Assembly: GCF_003315075.1 (NCBI RefSeq)
Contig: NZ_QNRJ01000005.1
Location: 1 to 64,000 of the forward strand
Source of the DNA: Rossellomorea aquimaris
GTDB taxonomy: Bacteria > Bacillota > Bacilli > Bacillales > Bacillaceae_B
Length of the DNA: 64,000 bases
Direction: 5' to 3'
Position numbers and translations under genes: made by a program. Shown here piece after piece: positions 49,359-56,960 of this stretch. Within the stretch, counting starts at the first letter, position 1. Each line of letters opens with the position of its first letter. Under the pieces are notes generated by a model. The model worked only from the letters and a program-made list of their open reading frames with translations. It searched no databases and had not been told where the DNA came from.

Positions 49359-49404
49359 GAATTTCCGAAATTCGAGGCAAAAATGGCTTGAATTTCGGAA
49401 ATTC
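49359..49404. promoter_or_regulatory. paired 15-bp palindromes between ssbB and ywpF
   Basis: GAATTTCCGAAATTC (49359-49373) and GAATTTCGGAAATTC (49390-49404) are each palindromic around one central base and are reverse complements of each other. Centres are 31 bases apart, three helical turns. The layout suggests a double operator for a dimeric regulator. Confidence 0.65.
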
Positions 49405-49555
49405 GCTTAGGGAGATTTTACGTTTTTTACTCAAAATAGGGGTCGAAATCACAAAATTGCATCTTTCGTCCTTTTTTTCATTGAGGAATTTGTTAGGGAA
49501 ACAAATCCTACTATGATATAATTTTATAAAACCTTTAAATGGGAGATGTTCGTTC

Positions 49556-49996
49556 ATGAAAACCTTTAAAGTTATTTCACTGCAAGTAGTGGAGAACGAT
49601 GAACTGCGTGACTTTGAGATAGTGGACGGTCTGATTATCAATAAAGAAGATGGGCAGAGTACGTGGCTTGTCGAAACGTACTTGTCGAATGAATATATTG
49701 AGTTCTTTCAAGAGGCTCAGCAACGCAAGGGAGATTTGGAAATCCAGGTCGTGATTTCCCATAAAGCCAATGATCCTGCTGCTTTCATGACTTCTATCCG
49801 TTGTATTAAAGAAATGGATGAGCATATCAGTATTATGTTTGAGGGGAAATTGAAGAAACAGAGGAATGAATATGCAGAATTACTCCTTGATGACTTAGTG
49901 CAAAAAGGATATTCTGGGGAAGAATTAATCCAGGAGTTCCGCGAGAAGATGGTATCGAAGCCAAGGATTCCGGTCACTTCAAAACCTAGCGTTTAA
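49556..49996 (+). CDS. ywpF: YwpF-like protein
   Basis: The 146-residue protein starts KTFKVISLQVV, and has IVDGLIINKEDGQSTWLVE and a helical C-terminus ending with VSKPRIPVTSKPSV. Size, N-terminus and position next to ssbB match YwpF of B. subtilis. The B. subtilis protein has no established function. GGGAGATG precedes the ATG. It is divergent from ssbB. Confidence 0.78.
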   Translation: MKTFKVISLQVVENDELRDFEIVDGLIINKEDGQSTWLVETYLSNEYIEFFQEAQQRKGDLEIQVVISHKANDPAAFMTSIRCIKEMDEHISIMFEGKLKKQRNEYAELLLDDLVQKGYSGEELIQEFREKMVSKPRIPVTSKPSV

Positions 49997-50092
49997 TTAT
50001 GCGAAATTATGTAATATCCGTATGATTCATTATGATATAATTGAATTTAATATTGTGACTTCTTATATGAAGTTCTTAGGTAGGTGTTCCCT

Positions 50093-50413
50093 GTGATTGG
50101 AGAAAGAGTAAAGAAATACAGACAAGAAAAACGCATGTCCATGACAGAGCTTGCTGATAAAGCCGGTGTAGCAAAGTCATATTTGAGTTCAATAGAGCGT
50201 AACCTTCAACAAAACCCTTCCATTCAATTTCTTGAAAAAGTTTCAGCTGCTTTGGGAATTCCGATGGATGCGCTTTTACATGATCTACCGGAAGATCAAA
50301 ATATCGATCATGAGTGGCTTAGGATTGCAGAAGAAGCTATGGATTCTGGAATTACCAAGGAGCAGTTCAGGGAGTTCATTGAATTTAATAAGTGGAAGTT
50401 AGGTAATAAATAA
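50093..50413 (+). CDS. sinR: SinR, master regulator of biofilm genes
   Basis: GTG at 50093, eight bases after TAGG, gives 106 residues. The N-terminal XRE domain (IGERVKKYRQEKRMSMTELA, AGVAKSYLSSIERNLQQNPS, QFLEKVSAALGIPMDALL) is nearly the same as in B. subtilis SinR, and the C-terminal SinR/SinI domain (EWLRIAEEAMDSGITKEQFREF) is kept. SinR represses matrix genes such as eps and tapA operons. Here sinI does not precede it but lies convergent on the other strand. Confidence 0.93.
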   Translation: MIGERVKKYRQEKRMSMTELADKAGVAKSYLSSIERNLQQNPSIQFLEKVSAALGIPMDALLHDLPEDQNIDHEWLRIAEEAMDSGITKEQFREFIEFNKWKLGNK

Positions 50414-50440
50414 AGTCTTGCGAGGGATTCGCAAGACTTT
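50412..50440. terminator. bidirectional terminator between sinR and sinI
   Basis: AAAGTCTTGCGA (50412-50423) pairs with TCGCAAGACTTT (50429-50440) over five bases; the A- and T-rich flanks serve both strands. Confidence 0.9.
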
Positions 50441-50447
50441 ATTTATA

Positions 50448-50585
50448 TTAAATCAATTTATACTCGGCTTTTGCTTCCTGGGGTCGCTTTTGTAAATACT
50501 CCCTAATCTGTTCCTTAGAAATACCTGCTTCTAAAGCTTGTCTGACCAAATCTACCCATTCTTGATCCAATACTTTGTTCCCCAA
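50448..50585 (-). CDS. sinI: SinI-like anti-repressor
   Basis: TTG at 50585, seven bases after AGGAGGGG, gives 45 residues. LDQEWVDLVRQALEAGISKE and QIREYL match the dimerisation region of SinI (LDQEWVELM in B. subtilis), which pairs with the SinR C-terminus and releases it from DNA. It is shorter than the 57-residue B. subtilis SinI. Upstream, on the same strand, lies a c-di-GMP-I riboswitch-like RNA. The pair is convergent rather than tandem, so sinI cannot read into sinR. Confidence 0.88.
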   Translation of the reverse strand: MGNKVLDQEWVDLVRQALEAGISKEQIREYLQKRPQEAKAEYKLI

Positions 50586-50699
50586 TTTGTTTCCCCTCCT
50601 AAAATACACTAAACGTATTCCAGGCAATCCAGCCGCCGTCGTATTAATATGTCGCATCTAACTATCACTTAATCCAAGTATGTGTAAAGAATTATGTAA

Positions 50700-50830
50700 G
50701 TCTTACAGACTAGTGATATATACTATTAATACTGTAGACCTGTGACTTTGCGTCCCCACTTTTCAATGGGTTTGCCTTTTTCTGATCCTGTCTTTATCTT
50801 TGATATACCAATAGTACCACTTTTTGTTAA
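50700..50830 (-). ncRNA. c-di-GMP-I (GEMM) riboswitch-like RNA upstream of sinI
   Basis: The minus strand has GGCAAACCCATTGAAAAG followed by TGGGGACGCAAAGTCACAGG and TCT, the core of the GEMM-I consensus: GCAAACC, a CCCAT/GTGGG stem with a GAAA-type loop, GGGACGCAAAG and the GGTCT joining region. GTCTACAG then pairs with CTGTAAGAC as the P3 arm. The usual 3' part (GCCGGGTTGCC type) is not seen, so this may be a variant or a degenerate aptamer. No U-run terminator lies between it and sinI, so translation control or an unseen platform is likely. Confidence 0.78.
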
Positions 50831-50960
50831 AATTTTTTGTCTTTTCTGATATCTTTTTTACACTTTTTTCCTACAATAGGTTACTATTTTCGACATATAT
50901 TCTGATAATTTTTAAATAAAGAGAGGATTCTTGCTATTCTATAATATGATTCGTCGGTCC

Positions 50961-51158
50961 TCAGAAATACTTTTGACCCATCCCTTTTTTGTAAGCCTCT
51001 AGTTTTTTTCTTAAAGGAAGTATATTGCCAAGCCTTAGAGAAGATGCATAAAAAGGTGAGTTTGTTAAATTATTTCCACATGAGGGGCATATCCAATCGC
51101 CTAATTCAGTGCTACTAAAAGAGGAACGTGTACATCTACTACATACTTTTTTATACAT
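50961..51158 (-). CDS. small zinc-ribbon protein
   Basis: The 65-residue protein has CSRCTRSSFS and ICPSCGNNL, a four-cysteine zinc ribbon, then a basic helical tail. ATAGGGGTGTTGT precedes the ATG. Function unknown. It lies upstream of the riboswitch on the same strand, so its transcript could run into the leader. Confidence 0.72.
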   Translation of the reverse strand: MYKKVCSRCTRSSFSSTELGDWICPSCGNNLTNSPFYASSLRLGNILPLRKKLEAYKKGMGQKYF

Positions 51159-51339
51159 ACAACACCCCTATAGAGTTTTTTGTTCATTATAGTGAACAAA
51201 ATTAATTATATACCAAATAATAGGTAATTCAACTTCATTTTTCCATAAAATACGCTGAAAATAAGTACTATTCTTGAAAAATCTTTTATTTTCTTAAAAT
51301 CCCTAACTTTATCGTTCTTAATAAAGAATATCTCATTCT
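51159..51339. other. A+T-rich intergenic DNA
   Basis: About 180 bases with an imperfect TTGTTCA/TGAACAA dyad near 51180-51200 just upstream of the zinc-ribbon gene, a possible operator. Nothing else is recognised. Confidence 0.35.
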
Positions 51340-51375
51340 AAAAAATAAAGCGCAGAAGCTTTTAGCCTCTGCGCT
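51340..51375 (-). terminator. intrinsic terminator after the lipoprotein gene
   Basis: On the minus strand AGCGCAGAGGCT pairs with AGCTTCTGCGCT (one mismatch), followed by TTATTTTTT. Confidence 0.85.
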
Positions 51376-51381
51376 CTACCA

Positions 51382-51678
51382 TTACTCGTCCTTCTTATCC
51401 TGATCCTGCATATCAATATCATCTTCTACAGCGTCTTCCTCAGGCGTGTTGTTATCCTTCGCTGCATCTTTGTCGCCTTGCTTGTTTTTGTCCTCTGACT
51501 CAGGGTAATTTTCTTCACCCATGTCCCCGTTATTTTCGTTCATGCCCTCATCTTCAGGCACTTCTTCTTCTGTTGGAGCCTCGTCTTCCGGAGGTGGCTC
51601 CTGATTTGCGTTACATCCTACAAGAAGCATGGCAGCAAGTGCTGATCCACCAAGAATGGATAATAATTTTTTGCTCAT
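51382..51678 (-). CDS. small acidic lipoprotein
   Basis: The 98-residue protein has a lipoprotein signal (KKLLSILGGSALAAMLLVGCN; lipobox LLVG-C at residue 22). The mature part is almost all Glu, Asp, Asn, Gln, Pro and Lys, so it is likely disordered. AGGAGTAATACATC precedes the ATG. Function unknown. Confidence 0.8.
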   Translation of the reverse strand: MSKKLLSILGGSALAAMLLVGCNANQEPPPEDEAPTEEEVPEDEGMNENNGDMGEENYPESEDKNKQGDKDAAKDNNTPEEDAVEDDIDMQDQDKKDE

Positions 51679-51831
51679 GATGTATTACTCCTTTCTAACG
51701 TGTATGTTAGTTAATGTAAGACCGTTACTTTGGTCTTTCGTTAGCATTCCCTGAAAATGAATTTACTTGCATTTTGAGTGAAATTTTTAGGGGAAATTGG
51801 ATTTTGAGCATGTGAAGAGTTGAAACCAAAA

Positions 51832-51867
51832 AAAAGGGCCTGAAGTGAACGAATCACAACAAGCCCA
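51832..51867 (-). terminator. intrinsic terminator after fabZ
   Basis: On the minus strand GGGCTTG pairs with CAGGCCC (one G-T), with GTGA/TCAC inside, followed by TTTTTTTT. Confidence 0.82.
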
Positions 51868-51879
51868 GTTGGCACATTT

Positions 51880-52311
51880 TTATTGTTTATCTCCTAAAGC
51901 GAACATCATTTCCAATTCGCACGCAACCTCACCATCAACCGTCGCCACGCCTTTTCCTTTACCGATCGGCCCTTTAAAACGGATCATTTCGACTTCAAGT
52001 CTCAGCTGATCTCCCGGTTTGACCTGTCGCTTGAAACGGCATTTATCAATACCAGTGAAAAAAGCTAAACGCCCGCGGTTATCTTCCACCTTCAGCATGG
52101 CCACAGCTCCGACTTGAGCAAGTGCCTCCACAATCAACACCCCAGGCATAACAGGATAATCAGGAAAATGCCCATTGAAAAACTCCTCATTCGCCGTCAC
52201 ATTCTTAATCCCAACCGCTTTCTTGCCATCTTCCACTTCAAGAATCCTATCCACCAACAAAAACGGATAACGATGGGGAATAATCTCTTTAATCTGATTA
52301 ATATCCAGCAT
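51880..52311 (-). CDS. fabZ: 3-hydroxyacyl-ACP dehydratase
   Basis: The 143-residue hot-dog-fold enzyme has [20 protein letters not shown], the catalytic His in [16 protein letters not shown] and the catalytic Glu in [14 protein letters not shown]. It dehydrates 3-hydroxyacyl-ACP in fatty acid elongation. GGTAGGAGGAG precedes the ATG. Its place near flhO/flhP/mbl matches B. subtilis. Two REPIN-like elements lie between it and the next gene upstream. Confidence 0.95.
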   Translation of the reverse strand: MLDINQIKEIIPHRYPFLLVDRILEVEDGKKAVGIKNVTANEEFFNGHFPDYPVMPGVLIVEALAQVGAVAMLKVEDNRGRLAFFTGIDKCRFKRQVKPGDQLRLEVEMIRFKGPIGKGKGVATVDGEVACELEMMFALGDKQ

Positions 52312-52381
52312 TCAAAACTCCTCCTACCAATATGTATGTACACCTTATTGTACAGAAATTGTGGTTGGAATAGCAACAGGA

Positions 52382-52477
52382 GAGGGACGGACCTCGAAAA
52401 CAACTCACTTTGCCATGCAAATCCTTGTATAGCAGGGTTTTTTGTCCAAAAGAGAACGAACTCGAGGTCCGTCCCTC
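52382..52477. repeat. REPIN-like element A, 96 bp
   Basis: Terminal inverted repeats AGAGGGACGGACCTCGA (52381-52397) and its exact complement (52462-52478), 17 bp long. The interior (AAATCCTTGTATAGCAGG) resembles that of element B. Confidence 0.93.
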
Positions 52478-52582
52478 TCCAAACCCCGTTCAAAAAGGAT
52501 CGCCCCTTTAAGAGAGCAATCCTGCGTTGGTGGTGGGTATACTGGATGATTGATGGGCTGGCAGTGATTCTGCTTTCGAAAA

Positions 52583-52678
52583 GAGGGACGGACCTCGAAT
52601 ACAAAGCTTCATCACAACGAAACCCCGTTATATCAGGATTCATTGCCGAAAAGCTAAATATTTCGAGGTCCGTCCCTC
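52583..52678. repeat. REPIN-like element B, 96 bp
   Basis: Terminal inverted repeats GAGGGACGGACCTCGAA (52583-52599) and its exact complement (52662-52678). The interior has AAACCCCGTTATATCAGG, aligned with the corresponding part of element A at the same distance from the ends, which shows common descent of whole units. Confidence 0.93.
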
Positions 52679-52696
52679 AAAAAAATACACAAAAAG

Positions 52697-52975
52697 TTAT
52701 TTCTTCATGACGATATCAATAACGTGCTGCCAGGTTTCTGCTTTGAAGACGTCGGCTGCTTTGCCGTCTCCGATGCCTGCGAAGCCAATGACGGCACCGA
52801 GTGCGAGGCTTCCTGCAAGAAGGAGGATGAACAGAAGGATTCTGAGCCAGATTGGCAGCATGCGGACGCGTACCCAGCGAGCAGGCTTGGATTCGCCCTT
52901 TTGCTTGGCTTTCTTTTCTGTTTTCACTGATTCTCTTGTCGTTTTTTCTTCTTGTAGTAGCTCTTTTTCACTCAT
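52697..52975 (-). CDS. EpuA-family small membrane protein (often annotated RNA polymerase subunit beta-like)
   Basis: The 92-residue protein has a charged N-terminus (residues 1-35), then RVRMLPIWLRILLFILLLAG as membrane helix, and GFAGIGDGKAADVFKAETWQ near the C-terminus, the family signature. Members are commonly labelled DNA-directed RNA polymerase subunit beta by error; the family is named after EpuA of Streptococcus. Role unknown. It starts 15 bases after flhP. Confidence 0.8.
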   Translation of the reverse strand: MSEKELLQEEKTTRESVKTEKKAKQKGESKPARWVRVRMLPIWLRILLFILLLAGSLALGAVIGFAGIGDGKAADVFKAETWQHVIDIVMKK

Positions 52976-52990
52976 AGCATTTAACTCCTT

Positions 52991-53833
52991 TTAGCGTATC
53001 CCATTTACAAGGCCCATCATTTGATCTGCAAGGGAGATCGATTGGGATTGAAATTGGTATGATCGTTGGACATTCAGCATGTCCGTCATTTCTTTGCTGA
53101 TATCAACGTTCGATCCCTCTAATGAGTTCTGGACCATTGAAATATCAGAGCGTGCTCCTCCAACGACATTCGTTACGACTTCATCTTCCGTAACGCCGAG
53201 TTCGTCCAGATTCTCTGCAAAACCTAACAGATTACCGCCAAACTGCTGCAGAAACTGAGACTTTTCAACCGTGACGATACCTAAGTTGAATCGCTCTTCT
53301 ACTCCGCCTGCACTCGTAATCGTGAGGATTCCATTATCCCCTAACTGAAAAGAAGACGCATCTTCTGAAAATGTAATATAGTTATCGTTCTCGTCCAGGA
53401 CCGGTAATCCGCTTCCGTTCACGAGCATCGCTTCCCCATTCCCGGTTGGACTGACAAAGAATGCTCCGTCTCTCGTATAGCGCACGGCACTTGAATTGTC
53501 ATCCTGAGCAAGGACTTTAAAGAACTGCCCCCCACCGGTTAAAGCAAAATCCAGCGAGCGTCCCGTTGATTTCAAAGACCCCTGATTCAGGATCAGTTGA
53601 GATTGTGAAAGCTTTGCGCCACTGCCTTCCCTTACTCCAAGAGGGGTAAGTCTGCCTGTTTCAAACTCTTTCACACGCTGATTGTTCACCTGTTGCACAA
53701 GCAGCTCTGAGAATGTCGCTTCCCGGCGCTTGTATCCATTTGTATCTGCGTTCGACAGATTGTGACCGATCATGTCCATTTGTTTCTGCAATTGACCTAA
53801 TGTGTTGGTTGCTGTAATCATCGTTCGATTCAT
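52991..53833 (-). CDS. flhP: flagellar hook-basal body protein FlhP
   Basis: The 280-residue protein has the rod/hook N-terminal signature (QMDMIGHNLSNADTNGYKRR), the central FlgG-like beta domain and the C-terminal NVDISKEMTDMLNVQRSYQF helix. It is a distal rod component like FlgG. GGGGGAACACGTC precedes the ATG. It follows flhO with a 60-base gap. Confidence 0.93.
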   Translation of the reverse strand: MNRTMITATNTLGQLQKQMDMIGHNLSNADTNGYKRREATFSELLVQQVNNQRVKEFETGRLTPLGVREGSGAKLSQSQLILNQGSLKSTGRSLDFALTGGGQFFKVLAQDDNSSAVRYTRDGAFFVSPTGNGEAMLVNGSGLPVLDENDNYITFSEDASSFQLGDNGILTITSAGGVEERFNLGIVTVEKSQFLQQFGGNLLGFAENLDELGVTEDEVVTNVVGGARSDISMVQNSLEGSNVDISKEMTDMLNVQRSYQFQSQSISLADQMMGLVNGIR

Positions 53834-53893
53834 GACGTGTTCCCCCCTATTATAAGGTATTCAGTGACGAAATTCATTTACAATCTTTAACTA

Positions 53894-54715
53894 TCAGTTG
53901 ACACGACCGATTTCGTTAGCTGCTTTTTCCATACTTCGATCATAGGCCTGGAGTACTTTCTGATTTGCTTCAAAGGATCTGTACGCTGATAACATATCCG
54001 TCATCGTACGGGATGCATCGACATTGGACCGTTCAAGGAAACCCTGCTTGGTGGTAAAAGAAACATTGGCTTCTTCATAGGCATCGGGAAGAGCCACATT
54101 ACCTTCTGTTGCAAATAGTCCGTCTCCCTGTTTCACCAGTCGGTTGGGATCTTCTGAATAGCCTACACCCAGAGTAGCGACAACATTTTCATCAACAAGA
54201 ATCTGACCCTTCTCCTCAACAGTGAACTGGTCACTGTCTAACTGGATACGCTCGCCATTTTCATCCAGAAGATAAAAACCACTGTTCGTCGTGAGAAATC
54301 CGTTTCCGTTCACAGTCAGGTTCCCATTTCGAGTATAGCGTGGATTTCCATCCGCACCTTCAACCGCCAGAAACACCGATCCATTGGCCGGCATCGACAC
54401 GTCCAATAGAGCAACGTCCAGGCTTCTTCCTGTCTCCTGCAGATCACCCTGTAGAAATGAAGGGATCGTTTCCTGCATATACACGCCCGTATTGAGGGCT
54501 CCCACCTTCTGATTGAAAGGAAGGGAGAGTGTCTTCTCTGTCGGAATCGACGTGGAATCCATCCGCTCCATGAGCATTTCCGGGAAAGCCCGCATCGATG
54601 CCCGATCGGCTTTAAAACCCGGTGTATTCGCATTCGACATATTATTCGTTAACATTTCAGTCTTGCGTTGCTGCGAAAGCATTCCTGATGCCACTGTATA
54701 AAATCCGCGAAACAT
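53894..54715 (-). CDS. flhO: flagellar hook-basal body protein FlhO
   Basis: The 273-residue protein starts FRGFYTVASGMLSQQRKTEM with NNMSNANTPGFKADRASM, the flagellar rod signature, and ends with NVDASRTMTDMLSAYRSFEA. It is the partner rod protein of FlhP. The order mbl-flhO-flhP is as in B. subtilis. Export goes through the flagellar secretion system, so no signal peptide is expected. Confidence 0.93.
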   Translation of the reverse strand: MFRGFYTVASGMLSQQRKTEMLTNNMSNANTPGFKADRASMRAFPEMLMERMDSTSIPTEKTLSLPFNQKVGALNTGVYMQETIPSFLQGDLQETGRSLDVALLDVSMPANGSVFLAVEGADGNPRYTRNGNLTVNGNGFLTTNSGFYLLDENGERIQLDSDQFTVEEKGQILVDENVVATLGVGYSEDPNRLVKQGDGLFATEGNVALPDAYEEANVSFTTKQGFLERSNVDASRTMTDMLSAYRSFEANQKVLQAYDRSMEKAANEIGRVN

Positions 54716-54781
54716 ATTTTCACCTCATAACTTTGCCGTTTTTATATCGGACGAGTGGGGCAATATTTTAATGAAAGAAAT

Positions 54782-55792
54782 CTATATAATTGATCTTCTT
54801 GAAATTTTATCGATATTCTCAAGCATTAAGCCTGTTCCAATTGCAACACAATCCATCGGGTTTTCAGCAATGAGAACCGGTACTTTCAGCTCTTCTGCAA
54901 GGAGGGTGTCCATTCCGTGAAGAAGTGCTCCCCCTCCTGTTAAAATAACGCCGCGGTCAATGATATCCGCTGATAATTCCGGTGGAGTCTTTTCAAGAAC
55001 ATTCTTAGCAGCTTGTACGATCACGGCCACTGATTCACGAAGAGCCCCTTCGATTTCTGTTGATGTCACGGTAATCGTGCGTGGAAGACCGGACACCATG
55101 TCACGGCCACGGATGCTCATTTCTTTCCGGTCTTCATCCAGGGTTTCCGAGAATACCGTCCCGATATTCACCTTGATATCTTCAGCTGTACGCTCCCCGA
55201 TCAGAAGCTTGTACTCTTTTTTAATATAGTTCAGGATTTCATGGTCAAACTTATCCCCGGCCATCTTGATGGACTGACTCGTCACAATGTCACCCATGGA
55301 AAGAACCGCAACATCCGTCGTTCCTCCACCGATGTCCACGACCATGTTTCCTGTTGGATTGAAAATATCCATCCCTGCACCGATCGCAGCGACTTTAGGC
55401 TCTTCTTCTAAATAAATCTTCTTCCCACCGCTCTTTTCAGCCGCTTCTCTGATCGCCTTTTGCTCGACACTCGTGATGTTCGTTGGGCAGCAAATCAAGA
55501 TTCTTGGTTTAGAAAGAAACCCTTTGACATTCAATTTATTAATAAAATGCTTCAGCATTGCTTCTGTTACATCAAAGTCAGCAATGACCCCATCTTTTAA
55601 CGGACGAGTCGCCACAATATTTCCAGGAGTACGCCCAACCATGCGACGGGCTTCCTCTCCAACCGCTAATACCTTACCTGTATTCTTATCCAAAGCCACA
55701 ACCGATGGCTCATTCAAGACAATCCCTTTTCCTTTAACATGAATTAAAACATTAGCCGTACCAAGATCAATCCCAATATCTTTCGCGAACAT
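54782..55792 (-). CDS. mbl: rod-shape protein Mbl (MreB homologue)
   Basis: The 336-residue actin-like protein has DIGIDLGTANVLIHVKGKGI (phosphate 1), MVVDIGGGTTDVAVLSMG (phosphate 2) and GVILTGGGALLHGMDTLLAE (adenosine). MFAKDIGIDLGTANVL and PLKDGVIADFDVTEAML separate Mbl from MreB. It guides lateral wall synthesis. GAAGGGAG precedes the ATG. Confidence 0.96.
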   Translation of the reverse strand: MFAKDIGIDLGTANVLIHVKGKGIVLNEPSVVALDKNTGKVLAVGEEARRMVGRTPGNIVATRPLKDGVIADFDVTEAMLKHFINKLNVKGFLSKPRILICCPTNITSVEQKAIREAAEKSGGKKIYLEEEPKVAAIGAGMDIFNPTGNMVVDIGGGTTDVAVLSMGDIVTSQSIKMAGDKFDHEILNYIKKEYKLLIGERTAEDIKVNIGTVFSETLDEDRKEMSIRGRDMVSGLPRTITVTSTEIEGALRESVAVIVQAAKNVLEKTPPELSADIIDRGVILTGGGALLHGMDTLLAEELKVPVLIAENPMDCVAIGTGLMLENIDKISRRSII

Positions 55793-56050
55793 CTTGTGTT
55801 TCTCCCTTCTTCTTTTACAAATTCATCATCATATTTCATCTATGGTTTCATCTTAATGTCATTACGCAAAAACGTTAAGTCAAAACTTTCACCTAATTAA
55901 TTATTTTACCATAAATATGTCGAAGGTAGATATTATTTGTCAAAAAAATGTATTGATTTTGTTATTTTATTGGAAAAGTATAGGAGTATTGGAGGATGGT
56001 ATTACAAGAGTGTTAAGGTTTAGTGAAGTTGGGTAGGATAGGGTGGTTTT

Positions 56051-56111
56051 GTACCAGGTACACTCTTGATTGTTTGTACCTGGTACATCGGAGCAGAATG
56101 GTACCTGGTAC
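56051..56111. repeat. three 11-bp palindromes GTACCWGGTAC with 25-bp period
   Basis: Copies at 56051-56061 (GTACCAGGTAC), 56076-56086 and 56101-56111 (GTACCTGGTAC). Starts are exactly 25 bases apart and intervening bases differ. Confidence 0.9.
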
Positions 56112-56127
56112 AGGGATATATTTTCTT

Positions 56128-56236
56128 TCACCTGTTAAAATACTGTCATTATTAGACTGTTGAATTTATGTGGATTTTTAACAGGTGAATTCCAATCAAT
56201 ATTCAACTGTTAAAAAATGACGAAATTTCAACAGTC
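56128..56236. repeat. cluster of inverted TGTTRAA motifs
   Basis: TCACCTGTTAAAA (56128-56140), GACTGTTGAATTT (56155-56167), TTTTTAACAGGTGA (56176-56189), TTCAACTGTTAAAA (56202-56215) and ATTTCAACAGTC (56225-56236). The first and third, and the second and fifth, are near-complements, so several alternative hairpins are possible. Confidence 0.75.
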
Positions 56237-56313
56237 AAAACCACAACTCATTCCCCCATAAAACAAAAACACACCAAGCATGACCCATCTTTCTGGGGCT
56301 TGGCGTATTTTGG

Positions 56314-56574
56314 TTAGCTGTGGAGCTCTTCTTTTTTGTATTTCTGCTTCGTCGCTTCTCCACCTCGTAGATGCCGGATAGATTTATGATAATCAAGTAT
56401 TGTTTTGACTTCATTTGCGAGTTCTGGATTAATTTCTGGCAGTCGTTCTGTTAGATCTTTATGGACAGTACTTTTGGACACGCCAAACTCCTTCGCAATT
56501 ACACGAACAGTTTTTTTCGTCTCCACGATATACTTACCAATCTTGATTGTTCTCTCTTTGATGTAATCGTGCAC
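56314..56574 (-). CDS. spoIIID: sporulation transcription regulator SpoIIID
   Basis: The 86-residue protein matches SpoIIID throughout: ERTIKIGKYIVETKKTVRVI, the helix-turn-helix KEFGVSKSTVHKDLTERLP and the C-terminal basic helix SIRHLRGGEATKQKYKK. It switches mother-cell genes on and off during sporulation. GTG (56574) follows GGGAGG by nine bases. A sigma-E promoter upstream was not identified with confidence. Confidence 0.96.
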   Translation of the reverse strand: MHDYIKERTIKIGKYIVETKKTVRVIAKEFGVSKSTVHKDLTERLPEINPELANEVKTILDYHKSIRHLRGGEATKQKYKKEELHS

Positions 56575-56960
56575 ACCACTCGACCTCCCTAAATTGGATG
56601 TGAGAAGTGTGAAATGAGACTCGCTTTCGCATCAATGAAATAGTATAGACCGCTTGCGTATAAAAACCCATGTGCAAGCGGCAGAAAGCCTTATTTAATT
56701 CACGGCAGCTTCCTGATGTTACAACATATAAACAAATATTCAGCTAATGATCAATGATATAACGACGATTCCTCACCTCAAACACTCTCTATTTTAATAG
56801 GTTTGTATCATTTTATTAGCTTGTGCCCACATATATGCACAAAAAGCACAATAAGGACAAGGTTTGGGGTGAATTTTCTGAAAAATCACTCTTAGGGACG
56901 GACCTTCACTTGGTTTTAGGAGGGAAATCATCCACGTGAATGTATCCGATAGGTGTCCTT
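56575..56960. other. intergenic stretch upstream of spoIIID
   Basis: The 386 bases hold the spoIIID leader, a hairpin CCGCTTGC/GCAAGCGG (56651-56658 and 56675-56682 region) without a T-run, and one single copy of the dispersed motif. No ORF is supported. Confidence 0.6.
56894..56906 (+). repeat. single REP-like motif
   Basis: AGGGACGGACCTT, intergenic, 55 bases after the exonuclease gene end on the minus strand. No partner nearby. Confidence 0.8.

Larger units (their letters stand above)
52312..52696. other. intergenic stretch carrying two REPIN-like elements
   Basis: The 385 bases between the EpuA-like gene and fabZ hold two 96-bp elements (52382-52477 and 52583-52678) and about 100 bases between them without recognised content. 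Several long frames cross this DNA on both strands but follow the repeats and are not taken as genes. Confidence 0.8.
55793..56313. other. long intergenic stretch with two clusters of short palindromes
   Basis: About 520 bases between spoIIID and mbl. It holds three GTACC-W-GGTAC palindromes with a 25-base period (56051-56111) and a cluster of AACTGTT/AACAGT inverted motifs (56128-56236). No ORF is supported. The stretch 56251-56312 contains the end of the spoIIID transcript. Confidence 0.75.

Noticed and set aside
49405..49555. ComK boxes (AAAA-N5-TTTT pairs) upstream of ssbB
   Set aside because: Only single, imperfect boxes such as AAAATTGCATCTTT were found, without a partner at the required spacing.
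52114..52710. Long frames across the fabZ upstream region on both strands
   Set aside because: They follow the REPIN-like elements and the fabZ antisense strand; no ribosome binding sites or family matches.
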